Positions 31,220 to 41,862 of a stretch of DNA of 64,000 nucleotides are shown piece after piece. Numbering within the stretch: position 1 is the stretch's first letter; each line of letters starts with the position of its first letter. The DNA is taken from positions 32,002 to 96,001 of the forward strand of contig QXCR01000114.1 of the NCBI GenBank assembly GCA_004380135.1. Direction: 5' to 3'. The DNA comes from Stemphylium vesicarium (Eukaryota; Ascomycota; Dothideomycetes; Pleosporales; Pleosporaceae). Both the position numbers and the translations under genes were made by a program. The notes below the pieces were generated by a model that did not search any database, had not been told where the DNA came from, and was given only the letters and a program-made list of their open reading frames with translations.

Positions 31220-32995
31220 CTAAGCACCAATAGCCTGAGGGTTCCAAAACACGCTCTTGGGGTCAACCTTCTTCTTGAGCGCCGCGAGGCGCGAGTATAC
31301 CGCATCGCCATAGTACAGCTTGTGCGCGGTAGCAGCATCATAAGTAGGATCGACATAGTTCAAGTAAGCGCCAAATTGCGTCTGCGGCTGGGCATTCAGA
31401 ATAGCATTGTTGATGCCGTTGATGTAGTCGATGGTGGACGCCGCACCACCATAGCCGTAGTTTTGCAGCACCCACAGGCTGTCACGGTCGTTGTAAGCGG
31501 CGAACTCGGTGTCTTTCTTGTTGATGGCGGAACCGGGTCCGCCATACAGGTTGATGATGATGTAGTATTCGGTGGAGCCGGCGGGGTGCAGGTAGTCATA
31601 GAGAGCGTTGAGGGCGGCGGATGTTAGACCTGTGGACTCGGGTACAGTGACGGATTTGGCGAAGAAGTCTTCGTGCTCGTCGTAGCCGGTCAAGGGTGTC
31701 TTGATGGTGTCCGCGCCGGATACCTTCACCATGTAGTCGTACCAGCCCATGGACTCGACTGTGGCAGTGGCCTTGGGAAGTGTACGGAGGAGCTCAGGGC
31801 GCACCTTGGTGTTGAATTCGTCGACAGTTCCGAAGAATGCACCGCTCAGGCTGTATGAGCCGTAGTTGTCGAGGTAGACGCCGAAAGACACGCGGTTGTC
31901 GACTACGGAGGCGTTGGTGGCGACGTCTTGGAGGTGGAGGAAGGTGTTGGTCCAGACCTTCTTGGAGTCATGGATGCCGGTGAAAGCAAACTGGAAGTAC
32001 GTGATGCTCTTTGGCGCAGCCTGGGTCTGCAGGTAGAACTTGGTGACTACACCGAAGGACTCAGCAGCACCCTTGATGGCCCAGAAGATTTCGGTGTTCT
32101 CGGTCGACGAAGCTTTGACGAGGGAACCGTCCGCAAGGACGATATCAGCGCCGATAACTTGGTCCATGGCAAGTCCCCAGTGGCGCGAGGTGTGGCCGTA
32201 GCCCCCGTGGGTGTAGTGGCCTCCAATACCTACGCCAGGGCAGGTACCTTGAGCGACAGCGGCGTTGCCTTGGCTGAAGATACCATCGCCAAGATTACCC
32301 AGGCGAACACCACCGCCGACAGTTGCAATACCGGAGCTCTTGTCCAGGTCAATAGACTGGAAGGACTGGAGGTTGATCTGCATGGCGCCGTTGATGCCAC
32401 CTGTGTTGAAGCTGGCATACGAGTGGCCGCCTGACTTGGCTTGGACTTTCATTCCGGCCTGGGCAGCGCACTTGACAGCATCTTGCACATGCTGGTTGGT
32501 AGTGGGGAGGACAATGGCAGCTGGCTTGAAGGGTACGCGCAAGTTGTAAGGCTCCGACAACTCAGAGTACGCCGCGTCAGAGGTCATCTTGTAAGGAACA
32601 TTCTTCTGGTTCAAGCACTGGAGAGCGGATCCAGATGCTGTCGCTGAAGGGGCCGGAGCAGAGCTCTTGCTAGCACTTGGCTTGACAGTAGATGATCCAC
32701 CGCCGGTGTTGCTACCGCATGTTCCGAAGCCTGTTTGGCATCCAGTTCCGCACTATCCGCGGTCAGTTTGCATCTCCATTGCATGAGGAAGAACGCTTAC
32801 GTATGCGGAGCCAGTTCCGCACCAGCCATATGATGAGCAGCAGTCTCCAAAAGACGAGCCCTTGCATGTGAACTTTCCTGTTCCGCCACAGCTTCCATCA
32901 GTCGAGACGGCCCTCTTGTCGAGAGATGCGGCAGGTGTGGCCGAGACCGCACCGACGGACAGCAGACCCGCGGTGAGAGAGATGAGGAACTTCAT
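31220..32995 (-). CDS. Secreted CBM18-FAD oligosaccharide oxidase (AA7, chito-/gluco-oligosaccharide oxidase type)
   Basis: CDS complement(join(31220..32752,32801..32995)), 575 aa, one 48-nt intron. Signal peptide MKFLISLTAGLLSVGAVSA, then a hevein-like CBM18 chitin-binding module (residues about 36-80) with paired cysteines: CGGTGKFTCKGSSFGDCCSSYGWCG, completed across the splice by CGTGCQTGFGTC. A Ser/Pro linker leads to a berberine-bridge/AA7 oxidase: PLPTT-type FAD_binding_4 (IVLPTTNQHVQDAVKCA), His175 in SGGHSYASF and Cys236 in GTCPGVGIGGH, the two residues that bind FAD covalently, then HWGLAMDQV and a C-terminal BBE segment (YGDAVYSRLAALKKKVDPKSVFWNPQ). AA7 enzymes oxidise oligosaccharide reducing ends, giving H2O2. 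The chitin module suggests chitin oligomers as substrate; that is inference. Confidence 0.93.
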
Positions 32996-34744
32996 CTTGA
33001 AATAGAAAACAGTGATTAAAGTGCCGTAGATAGAGAAACGAGGCGATTATATGGCGACCTCCGTGAACAAGGTAGTGCCCTATTGGGAAGGCTGTCCGGT
33101 AGTCGACGAACTAGGACACGCCGAAAAGAAGCAAGCGAAAGGTACACGATTACCCAGAAACAGGTGATCGCCAAGGTCGGTAGGGTGAGATACAACCTCC
33201 AGGGCACCAACGGCTCTTTAAAACAAAGGCCTAATACGAGATGGTCGCCTCCTCGCAACATCCCGTACCTGCATCAGCCGCACGTCCCCTTCGCACCCCC
33301 GAATCTAACCCACCTAACACGACGAAAACTCATCTGTCCTAAGGCCCACCACCCAGGTCTTCAGGCCTGCATACCTTGTGTCGATCGGTAATTGGTGCGC
33401 CGCTTCGGTCCTAATACGAGCTGACTATGCAGAGTCCGTGACACGGGGGGGACGAAAAGCAAGTGTCTCGCACGAGCGGTCTTCTACCATGGCAGCGTTG
33501 CATCACGGACTGACGGTGGCTCATGAACCAAATGTGGAACAAGCACTAGGGCGCGAAAAGTCTCTGTTGATGGCGTTCTGGAAGCGAAGCTATCGGCTCT
33601 GAGGAACCCGAAGTCTCCAAAAGCCGCATGCGAAATGACGTCGTAGCCTTCGTTTTCGTTTTCTTCGGGCCTCATTGTTGCTAGCCCACCGAGCCAGCGA
33701 TTTTGGCCACCAGCAATACGAGTATATTTCCGGTGGCATTGGCGCCGTTAAAGGCTTAAAGCATGGGCTTGCGGCGGTCATTACATGTGGAGTTCGGGAC
33801 GCCTTAGTGGGCTGCCGTTACGGCGCTAGTCGGCTTGGAGCGAAGCTTGACCCTGTCTGCCACTCTATTTTTGGCAGCAGCGTTGGGGAACGCGGGAAAA
33901 TAGGAGTTGTGGGAAACTGACATGGTATTCTGACAACCTGACGTGCTCGGAGGTAGTGATTAGATTAGCGAACTGCTCTGCTTACGGTAACTGATAGTGT
34001 GGATGCTGGAGAAGAAGAAATACCGAATGGACGTCTGAACGCCAAGCAGGTTCTCCGAGGTAAATTTGTATCAGCCAAGCGTCCGACGTCGTCAACTTGG
34101 TTTGTACGACTGCTCATCCTCGACATACACTCGGTGTTGCAAGCAGATCATCTCACAGCCCTCTTAGGTTCATCTCCTCGTATTTAAATTCTCCGATCGA
34201 TCAGCAGATCGCCATTGTCATTCGGAATGGCGCTAAGTGCGGTCTATATGTTGACTACGCGTCATTGCTAGGAAACCCGAATCCTTTTGAGGCACTCAGC
34301 TTCCCCAGCTTCATGCAGAGGACCACTCCAAGACAGACCCAATGACCTACAATGAACTCTTCTAAGTCCCACAGCATTCATGTATCTTCCCACTTACCGC
34401 ATAGTCCGCTACAGAAAGCCGCACGTGCTCTGAAACGCACGTCACGCGGGCTAGGGGAGCACAGTGACCCGTCACATCCAGTCGACTGAAGTCTTGGTTG
34501 GCGGGCTTCAACAAGGTTGCTGAGAAAGGACATGAGTGTTACAAAAGAAGTGGCATGGCAGAAGTGTATTGGGAAAATAGCTATGCCTGATTGGATGGTG
34601 CTAATGAGCTAAAGACGGAAGGCATCTCACCTATACTCAACATGGCTTCATGCTTGTATTTGTCAGGCCTAGACATACGACGGCTGGAGAGCACCAACAG
34701 AATGTCTCTCTTGATCTCATCATCTATGGCTCATGGGTAGCAAG
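32996..34744. other. Intergenic, nothing recognised
   Basis: 1.7 kb between the oxidase promoter and the 3' end of the second HD gene. Only short ORFs without motifs; no repeats. Confidence 0.55.
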
Positions 34745-35803
34745 TTACACATTGCTTGTATCCGTCTCGCGCTTCCACATACTCATGAACTCTTCCACCA
34801 TCCACTTATACCGCTCCTCAGCGATCTTCTTCCCAGTCTCCGTCTTCATGAGTCGAGGGTAATGCACGAAGCGCTCTTCAATGAGCTTGATGCCGCTCTC
34901 GATCAGCCCTTGGCGACGGACCTCGTTTACACCGCCGTATAGGAAGAGTCGGCTTACGCCAATAGAGCCCAGCCCATCAAGTCGGTCTGCATCTTGTACT
35001 ATACGGAAGGCAGGGTTCTGGGTCGCGACGGTCTGGATACCTGTCTCTTTGGACATCTCTGCAGTGAAAGAGACCTCCGAAGCGAGGTAGGCTGCTTGGC
35101 GGCGAATCGGGAGTGGGCAACCGAAGGACTTAAGGAAGTCGTCGACGATCTCGAGCTGAGTTCGAGTCTCGCCGTCAGTTTTATACTTTGCGTCTCCGAC
35201 GTCGTGAGTCATGCATGCGACCCAGACTACTATAGGGTCGACGTTGCGAGCCCACTTGTGGCTCTTTTTTTCTGTCTCGAGGATGTGTGCTGCAACAGAG
35301 ACGACGCGCCGAATGTGTTGGTAATTGTGTGACGCGTCAAGTCCGTTCATGAACTTGCGTACCGCCATGTTCACGGCAGTGAACCATTCGCGGTCATGTG
35401 GCTCAACACCAAGGCGATCCAGGTCGAAGAGGGGATAGTCCGTCTCAAGGGCGTTGACTGCGTTTGTGACATGTCGGGCAGAGACTGAGATGCTTGAAAG
35501 TGCCTTGCTCAACGGACTCGCCGAAAGATGTCCCGAGGCTGATGGCTTTGCGTAGGCAATTGACTGGCTCCTTGAATGTCTACGGACTGGCGTGGTCTGA
35601 GGTATATTGGAATTATTTCCAATAGCGCTTCTCCTGCGTGGGATCTTTCCAATTCCAGACAATCGGCAAGAGGCAGATTCAGTGAGCGATCTCATCTTTG
35701 CTTGTGTATAGACCAAGTGCCGGTTTTGGTGGGTAGTGGTCGTAAGAGTTTGACTCAGAGGTGAGTAGACTAGGGGAGGTAATGAAGCACGGGGTTTGAA
35801 CAT
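34745..35803 (-). CDS. Second HD-domain phosphohydrolase, with N-terminal extension
   Basis: 352 aa from ATG 35803 (MFKPRASLPP). Residues 1-140 are basic, S/T-rich and resemble a mitochondrial targeting or disordered region. The HD domain follows: DASHNYQHIRRVV, CMTHDVGDAKYKTDGET, FRIVQDADRLDGLGSIGVSRLF and MKTETGKKIAEERY. All four metal-ligand motifs (H, HD, D) are kept. The segments VQDADRLD, HDVGD and the C-terminal TGK-IAxxR parallel the HD gene at 27598, so they are paralogues, although only the motif blocks are alike by eye. The frame is open upstream to 35983; a GTAAGT-TTCCAG pair at 35902/35865 may be a short 5' intron, so the start is uncertain. Confidence 0.85.
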   Translation of the reverse strand: MFKPRASLPPLVYSPLSQTLTTTTHQNRHLVYTQAKMRSLTESASCRLSGIGKIPRRRSAIGNNSNIPQTTPVRRHSRSQSIAYAKPSASGHLSASPLSKALSSISVSARHVTNAVNALETDYPLFDLDRLGVEPHDREWFTAVNMAVRKFMNGLDASHNYQHIRRVVSVAAHILETEKKSHKWARNVDPIVVWVACMTHDVGDAKYKTDGETRTQLEIVDDFLKSFGCPLPIRRQAAYLASEVSFTAEMSKETGIQTVATQNPAFRIVQDADRLDGLGSIGVSRLFLYGGVNEVRRQGLIESGIKLIEERFVHYPRLMKTETGKKIAEERYKWMVEEFMSMWKRETDTSNV

Positions 35804-37119
35804 TGTGATGATTAAATAGAATGAGGAAGGAGGGAAGTGGGTGAAGTTCGATTGTATAGCCAGCCTGGAAAATATCGCACTAGCCCAGGGCATAAAACTT
35901 ACTCCGAGTGCGCGTGAATGAAGGCTCCATTGACTCAGACGATTTCCGGAAGCTGGTATGAACGCTAACGAGGTGAAGGCCATTTCGGGAACCGCGAAGA
36001 GTGGGAGCGATCTCGCCGCATGTTACACTGCCCTTTCACTATAACCCTATCCCGTGCACTTGTGAATCTAACATTTTCTCGGGTTTGAGACTTCAGTTAC
36101 TGGGCCCGACGGAATTCGTTGTTGGTTCACCTGAGATGATGCTCATGAGCAACGACATCTGTGTCTATTAGTAGCTAGGCTCGCCTCAGAATGATTGGGA
36201 ATTCCAAACCCCGAAACGTCAGCGCGCCTTTGGCTCAAAGCTGCTATCTAAGTCTATCTGTTTGCGCTCGTCATTGAGAGATGCTTTGAGGAGGAAGATG
36301 GTTGCGGTTGCGATTTGGTGACTAGCAAACCCGCGCCTTCATGCAAGTTATGCATGCAGCAAGAAGAGAAGGCGTGCTTATAAGAAACGGCAAGAGCAAT
36401 CCTTATGCCCAATATTTGGCAAGGCAGCCGTCCAGAGGTTTCCCTTCGAGCAAGCCAAGCTACAGCGTGCACGTTGCTTACCCTTGAGAAGCCCACTTTC
36501 CCATCTACTCACCAATCACACCCACTGCCGGAGTCTGGCCGAAGAGCTAAATCACGTGCAAGCTAGCCACTAGCGCCAGCCAGCTTCGTTTATAAACCGC
36601 ACGACCGTCAACCTCTTAAAAGGCATACTTACCTTCTTGCGACTCACTGAGCTCAAGTTTTCAGTGGTCTGGCTCGTTTGCCTGCATTGCACAGCGCGGT
36701 GTGGATGAGTCACGAGCTTCCTTCGGGAATCTCGGCGGGGCAATTTTTGCTGGTTCTCTGCATTTTCATGTAAATGCTTTATCTATTTTCATTGAGACTT
36801 CTGGACTTGGTGTCCAGTTGCTTGAGGAAGATGGATCTTGTGATGAGTGGTGCTGGCGGACGTGGAGCTACGATCTGTCCAGCTGAAGATGCGTTGTGAA
36901 GCAAGAGCGGTACAGCCCCTGACAGCCATAGGTTGGGAGGTAGCCACGGTACTCTTTACTTGAGTGAAGATATGCTAACGCGTTAGAGCCTCGCATCTGT
37001 TGTCGCAGAAGCGACTTCTCCCAAAGCGCCGCAGCTCTGCTTCGCTCTGATCGCGCAAGAACACAGCTATTGTGGCCTTGCTCATGTGTATAGATGGGTC
37101 GTTTATCCTCCCTTTGCCT
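35804..37119. other. Intergenic, nothing recognised
   Basis: 1.3 kb between the second HD gene's upstream region and the 3' end of the release-factor gene. Only short ORFs without motifs. Confidence 0.5.
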
Positions 37120-37740
37120 TCACCCACCCGCCGCCTTGCCTGTACCACCAGCTCCCAGCGGCTCCGTCCCAGCATTCTGTCTTTCCTCCATTTCTCCCCT
37201 TAAATCCCCCTCACCCCCATCAGCCTCCTCGCCCTCTCCCTGCTTTGCTTCCTCCAACGCCCTATACTTCCTCCTCGTCTTCTTCGCCGCACTAGCCTTC
37301 TTCTTGCTCTTCTCCCTCGCCCTGACCCTCGTCCGCGCATCCTCACCTAGCTCCATCTCCTCGATGCGATCCTGCAGTATGCGCCGCGCCATCTTGCGAT
37401 TGATCTCCCGTGACCGCGTGTCTTGATACTTGACTACGATGCCTGTGGGGATGTGCTTGAGTTGGACGGCAGAAGACGTCTTGTTGATCTTTTGGCCGCC
37501 TGGGCCGGAGCCTTTGAGAAAGTTTTCTATCAGGTCGGAGTCGAGGAGGACGGTGCGCGGTGGGAGGGATTTGGCGAGGAATGGAGGTGTGGTGTGTATA
37601 CTTGCTGCAGCGACGGCGGTATGTTGGACGTGGGGGATAGTGGTGGATGCGCGGATGACGGCGCGACAGGCGATGGGGAAATGCATTATCGGCTTGTTAA
37701 GGCTGGAGGAGGCGATATGGCGGCAGCATCGCGGTAGCAT
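37120..37740 (-). CDS. Mitochondrial class-I release-factor-like protein with GGQ (Rso55/mtRF-R type)
   Basis: 206 aa from ATG 37740 (MLPRCCRHIASSSLNKP); the frame is open further upstream but this ATG begins a typical mitochondrial presequence. GGQ at residues 81-83 in GSGPGGQKINKTSSAVQL is the peptidyl-tRNA hydrolysis motif; it is followed by VVKYQDTRSREINRKMARRIL. The codon-recognition domain of full RF1/RF2 is absent and the C-terminus is very basic (RVRAREKSKKKASAAKKTRRKYR), as in yeast Rso55 and human C12orf65/mtRF-R, which rescue stalled mitoribosomes. The last 40 residues are G/E-rich. Codon-independent peptidyl-tRNA release in mitochondria is the likely role. Confidence 0.9.
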   Translation of the reverse strand: MLPRCCRHIASSSLNKPIMHFPIACRAVIRASTTIPHVQHTAVAAASIHTTPPFLAKSLPPRTVLLDSDLIENFLKGSGPGGQKINKTSSAVQLKHIPTGIVVKYQDTRSREINRKMARRILQDRIEEMELGEDARTRVRAREKSKKKASAAKKTRRKYRALEEAKQGEGEEADGGEGDLRGEMEERQNAGTEPLGAGGTGKAAGG

Positions 37741-38027
37741 TGAACACGACTGTCTTCGTGGTGACCCAGAAAAGTCTCGTAGTCCCGCAACGGTCAGTTG
37801 AGGTGTGTCGCGCATCACCAAATTACTCCGGAGCAAACGCGAGCCAGACCCCTGCTCCGAATCCGGTCCCGGTCCCTGAACCCTCAAATCTCCCCCGTCT
37901 ACCCATCCCAACGCCCATTTCCATGCAATTCTAGATCCGCTTGCGCGCGCCCATGTCCAAGCCCTAGTACTTTCTTCCCTCACCTGTCCTCCTCGACATA
38001 CGAGACATATTCCACGCGTGTTATTCT
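37741..38027. promoter_or_regulatory. Probable bidirectional promoter between divergent genes
   Basis: 287 bp separate the start codons of the release-factor gene (minus) and the ssSPT-like gene (plus). Both 5' leaders and promoters must lie here or extend into the genes. No TATA box is obvious. Confidence 0.6.
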
Positions 38028-38581
38028 ATGATTGATTCGGCAGCTCTCGCAACTGTTGTCCTCCTAGCCTCCGCATCCGCGCTCCTCCTTGCAGCAATGT
38101 TATATCCGTCCGCCATGCTCCGCTGGTTCCAGCGCAAGCGCTACCAATACGAAGTCACTTTCTCCTTGTACATGTTGACGTCGACTGAGAAGTTCATTTT
38201 CAGTACGTTTATACCCACTTGCGCATGCCTGCTTCATCCGCCTTCTATGGAGAGGTGAAGAGAGCGCGCACCCCTTTCCGCTTCTACCTTTGACTCCAGC
38301 GTGTCAATGGTGCGTAGAGACTAGGCCGCTAACTCGAACGAATAGACTCGGTTCTGTTCCTCCTGCTCTCTCTGCTCATAATCGCCGCTTCGCTGTACCT
38401 CCCCGAACACCTTTCCATCATCGCGAACCGCATCCTCTATTACGTGTCCGGCAACCAACAGTCGCTTGCGAGCGATTCACAGAAGATGGGTCAACCGCCA
38501 ATGGCTGATTCCGGTGTCACACCGAACGGGCCTTTGGGAGGTGGCTTAATGGGCAACGGAAGGGGATACATGGAGCCGTAG
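38028..38581 (+). CDS. Small serine palmitoyltransferase subunit-like membrane protein
   Basis: CDS join(38028..38202,38346..38581), 136 aa, one 143-nt GT-AG intron in phase. Two hydrophobic helices: residues 6-30 (ALATVVLLASASALLLAAM) and about 60-80 (SVLFLLLSLLIIAASLYLP). Between them, RWFQRKRYQYEVTFSLYMLTSTEKFIFNSV fits the SPT_ssu-like pattern, in which an xYxx-hydrophobic-YML-P/S-x-E-x-F-N segment contacts serine palmitoyltransferase, the first enzyme of sphingolipid synthesis in the ER. The C-terminal 60 residues are polar and G/P-rich. It is assigned by motif shape; it may be a related small ER protein. Confidence 0.72.
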
Positions 38582-39623
38582 GAAGAGATGGAAATAAATT
38601 ATTGGATGACTACATGTGAATAAATCTGGGCGGAACAGACGGATTGATGTCGGTTGTATGGACGTGGAATGTCGCGGTAGATTGTGCCTAAACAGGTGCG
38701 TTCCGCAACATACCGGTGTCCATCGCAAGAGCCGGTCTACGGGGTACATGCAGTGTGCAATGCTCTCTCTATGTCTGCTATGTCACATCTACACTGCGTC
38801 CTGTCCGTCTTCGGCGTTATTATCAGGATTTACATCATCACAGCTGCACGGGACAGCGCTGGCGTTACACAACCTTGGTTAGACGGGCCTTCTCGATGTC
38901 GACGTCAATGTCATTAGCAAATACGACTTATACAGGATACCATATTAATGTTAATACCTTGCTATAACAAATCCTTTTCCTCTCCCTTGCCGGACTACGG
39001 CTCGGCACGCTGTGAAAGGCTATCCTGGTATTCACATTTGTCGGTGAACTGCCGCCACGTAGCATACATGTGAGGTAATTCCTTTCTCGAGTTGGGGCAC
39101 TCACGTGAACGATGTTGTATGCGTTGTGACATGCATCATGCACGCTCTGCAGAAAGACATCACACCGACTGCATTTGTCGGCGCCTACGCTTAGCATCCA
39201 AATGGTCGTTTGACTCCGAGTGTAGGTGAGAGGGATTATTAGACCTGCAAAAACGTTTTCCAGCAAGGAGTGGAATGCAAGGCCAATTAAACTGTTCGTC
39301 CATTATGTCAACTTGTCTTACTGAGAGAGTCCACTGCGCGGCCTGAAGGATTGTTACATTGCAAGGAGGAACATAGCCGCCAAAACCATTGCTATGCGCG
39401 ACGATACTCATAGCTTCCACCCAATGCTGATAGATGCAAAAAGAACGTGACCCAACAGGGCAAATGACAAGATTCCACACCGCATGTATTTTGCTTGAAG
39501 CCAAAAATTAACCCCCAAATGCTAGCAGAACGAAGCTAAACATGATGATTGCCTGCCCAATACGCAGATTTTCCTGTGCCCTTCATGATAGAAGATGCTG
39601 TCGATAAGTGTGGTTTCCAGTCT
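38582..39623. other. Intergenic, nothing recognised
   Basis: 1 kb with short unsupported ORFs on both strands, including an 83-codon and a 112-codon shadow pair. No repeat or RNA gene. Confidence 0.55.
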
Positions 39624-40202
39624 TCATTTTCCGAACAGTACTCGTACAGCGTTGGTCAGTGCGGCGGTTGTATAGTCGTTGATGGTAATAAGTGCAGGGA
39701 GGTCGTAGGCGGCATTGATATAGGCTTGCCTAGTAGCGTCCTCGCTGACAAGGAGTATGATGATTGGGACGCGGGCTACCGCATCGCTTTCTTTGATTTC
39801 CCCCGCTACGTCCCGGGCGAACTGTAGCTGCTTCTCGAAGGCTTGGGCGTGATGACCGAGAACATTGGCCGTGACGCAAATGACGATAATGACAGCGCCA
39901 CTCGAGGGCAAGAAGTCCGCATGCATTTCCGTCATGCCGTAGTCCAGACGATATGGGACATGTCGTACTCGTCGTGGGAGTGCCTGGCCCAAAGGCTCGA
40001 ATGGGTCCATATCTTTCGCCAATGTAGTAGAGGGGGGATGAGGCACGAGTGGCGTGTAGAGTGTAATAATTTCGGCTTCATGGAGGCGCCGTAGCCTTTC
40101 GAGCATTTCTTTCGGACATCGTACTAGCTTGGCGTCGCCGGCACTTAAGGCTCCTTGAAATAGTTTGGTCAGGTTTGATTTGGTGGGTGCCGGATAGGCC
40201 AT
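39624..40202 (-). CDS. Hypothetical protein, probably lineage-restricted
   Basis: 192 aa from ATG 40202 (MAYPAPTKSNLTKLFQGAL); the frame extends upstream to 40259. No family recognised. It reads like a real soluble alpha/beta protein: EMLERLRRLHEAEIITLYTPLVPHPP, then GAVIIVICVTANVLG (a hydrophobic strand), AFEKQLQFARDVAGEI, VPIIILLVSEDATRQAYINAAYDLPALITINDY and a C-terminal helix TNAVRVLFGK. Alternating strands (VIIVICV, PIIILLV, ALITIND) and helices suggest a Rossmann-like or flavodoxin-like fold; that is inference. There is no signal peptide. Isolated between two long non-coding stretches. Confidence 0.6.
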   Translation of the reverse strand: MAYPAPTKSNLTKLFQGALSAGDAKLVRCPKEMLERLRRLHEAEIITLYTPLVPHPPSTTLAKDMDPFEPLGQALPRRVRHVPYRLDYGMTEMHADFLPSSGAVIIVICVTANVLGHHAQAFEKQLQFARDVAGEIKESDAVARVPIIILLVSEDATRQAYINAAYDLPALITINDYTTAALTNAVRVLFGK

Positions 40203-41862
40203 TCTGGAGTAATGCGTTTTGGATGTGAGAGAAGTCTGAACTCTTTTATCACACATCAAAACGTTGCAGCAATTGTAGCAGCAACCCAGTTAGAAGGCTT
40301 CCACACAAGACGAATTGGCGGTAGAATTAAAATTGCGCAAGCATTCCCGCAGATGTCGGCCTTCTTAAGGATTCTTGGTCCAGACTCGAACCTCTTAACA
40401 GTCGTGTTACAAGTCTATCTAGCCGATGAGCGGAGAGATGCAGCAACCGTGAGACAGCGTTGATCCTTGAGTAGTAGACACCAGTCGGGAAAGCCGACAA
40501 ACAGTAGCAGGATAGATTGGCCGGGTAGGGTCAGGAGGAGTGCTAAAGAACAATTATCCAATACCGTTCTTAGGAATCTCAGGGATTTGTGAACGGACCG
40601 CAAGTATAGAGTGGTTGTGGATCGACAGGCGGACCGCGACCGTACTGTTGGTGCCTTGGATCTTTGGACAACTGCTTCAATCAAGACTAAGTCATCAAAA
40701 GCGCATGTCGAAATAATTGAGACTAATGCTTTGAGTATGAGATCGGACATGAAGAGTTGTACAAACCTCCGGCATGCGGCCATGGCTCATACATAAAGCA
40801 AATAACCTAAGCCTGTGCTAGGCGGAAGTGTTGCCGACTGGATGACAAGCTCTAGTCAACAGCCACGGCCAATACGAAACAAGCACTCTGGTGGCGCAAC
40901 TGTGTATGTGAGTAAGGAGTCCATCGGGCGTATTACCGCATGGTGATGGTTGCATCAGGATCGTGTACCAAGATAGACGCAGGTTGGCAAGGTGGCCAAT
41001 GCTGGAAACTGATCCTACATCAACATGCATAACAAACGGCCAGAATGATGGTCGTGAAACACTCTGGTGCTGGTACAAGTGAGGGACTTCATAACTGAAG
41101 GTCCCGTTGACTGGCCTAGTAGGGAATCCGTGGAATGACGAGTTCCGCTACTCAAGACAAGGCGGGCAGCCAACAACCAGGTTATTAGGTTAGGCAGATA
41201 CCCGCAGTACATAGGCCGTCGTCTTAGAGGCGTACAGCGTGCGGGGGTATACACACTTCGAGTCGACGTTGCAGAAAGGGTGCTTCAGTCGATCGCTGAG
41301 CTGCAAAGCGGCCAACGACCCAGAGCCAGTCAGGGCGCGCAAGCCGGTGAATATTACCATTAGATGCTTGCTGTGTAACACAGTTGGTTGAATTCAATGT
41401 AGCGACGGGCGAGAGCTGCGACGCATGTTCCAGTGACGGAAAGGCCATGCGGGTGACATCTGCACGATTTGATTGAACCAAGCATAAGTAGCGTGAACGC
41501 CGCCCGGGAGTCCCGATCGGTAACTGCAGTATCATGTCGTATCGCCGGCAATGGGCGAAAGGGCCGAATACGCACATAATGAAGGCGTATGGCGGCGACA
41601 CAGGACGTTGGGGCAATGCGAGTGAAAGAGGTGTGGCTCGCGGCAATATGGCTGGCTGGCGGGGCCTGCTCGCTTGTTTGTACCCCATCAAAACGGGCAA
41701 GGCGCGACTTCACGTCAACATCCACCACGGTGACGCGCCCGCGTAATCACCATAAGGACCTACAACGGCTGACTGCGGTATTACTTATGCATATTGCGGT
41801 GGTAGCGTGATGCCATCTGTCGCCGGTAAACCCACTTCAGCCTCGCTTCACGCCAGCTACTG
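40203..41862. other. Intergenic, nothing recognised
   Basis: 1.7 kb upstream of the CENP-I gene. Two minus-strand ORFs of 122 and 158 codons (40415-40783, 41224-41700) lack motifs and overlap equally long opposite-frame ORFs. A B-box-like string at about 40383-40395 does not fold into a tRNA. Confidence 0.55.

Noticed and set aside
40383..40395. tRNA B-box-like string on the minus strand
   Set aside because: The flanking bases cannot form the T stem and no acceptor or anticodon arm is present.
41224..41700. 158-codon minus-strand ORF upstream of CENP-I
   Set aside because: Overlaps similar-length ORFs in other frames; no motif.
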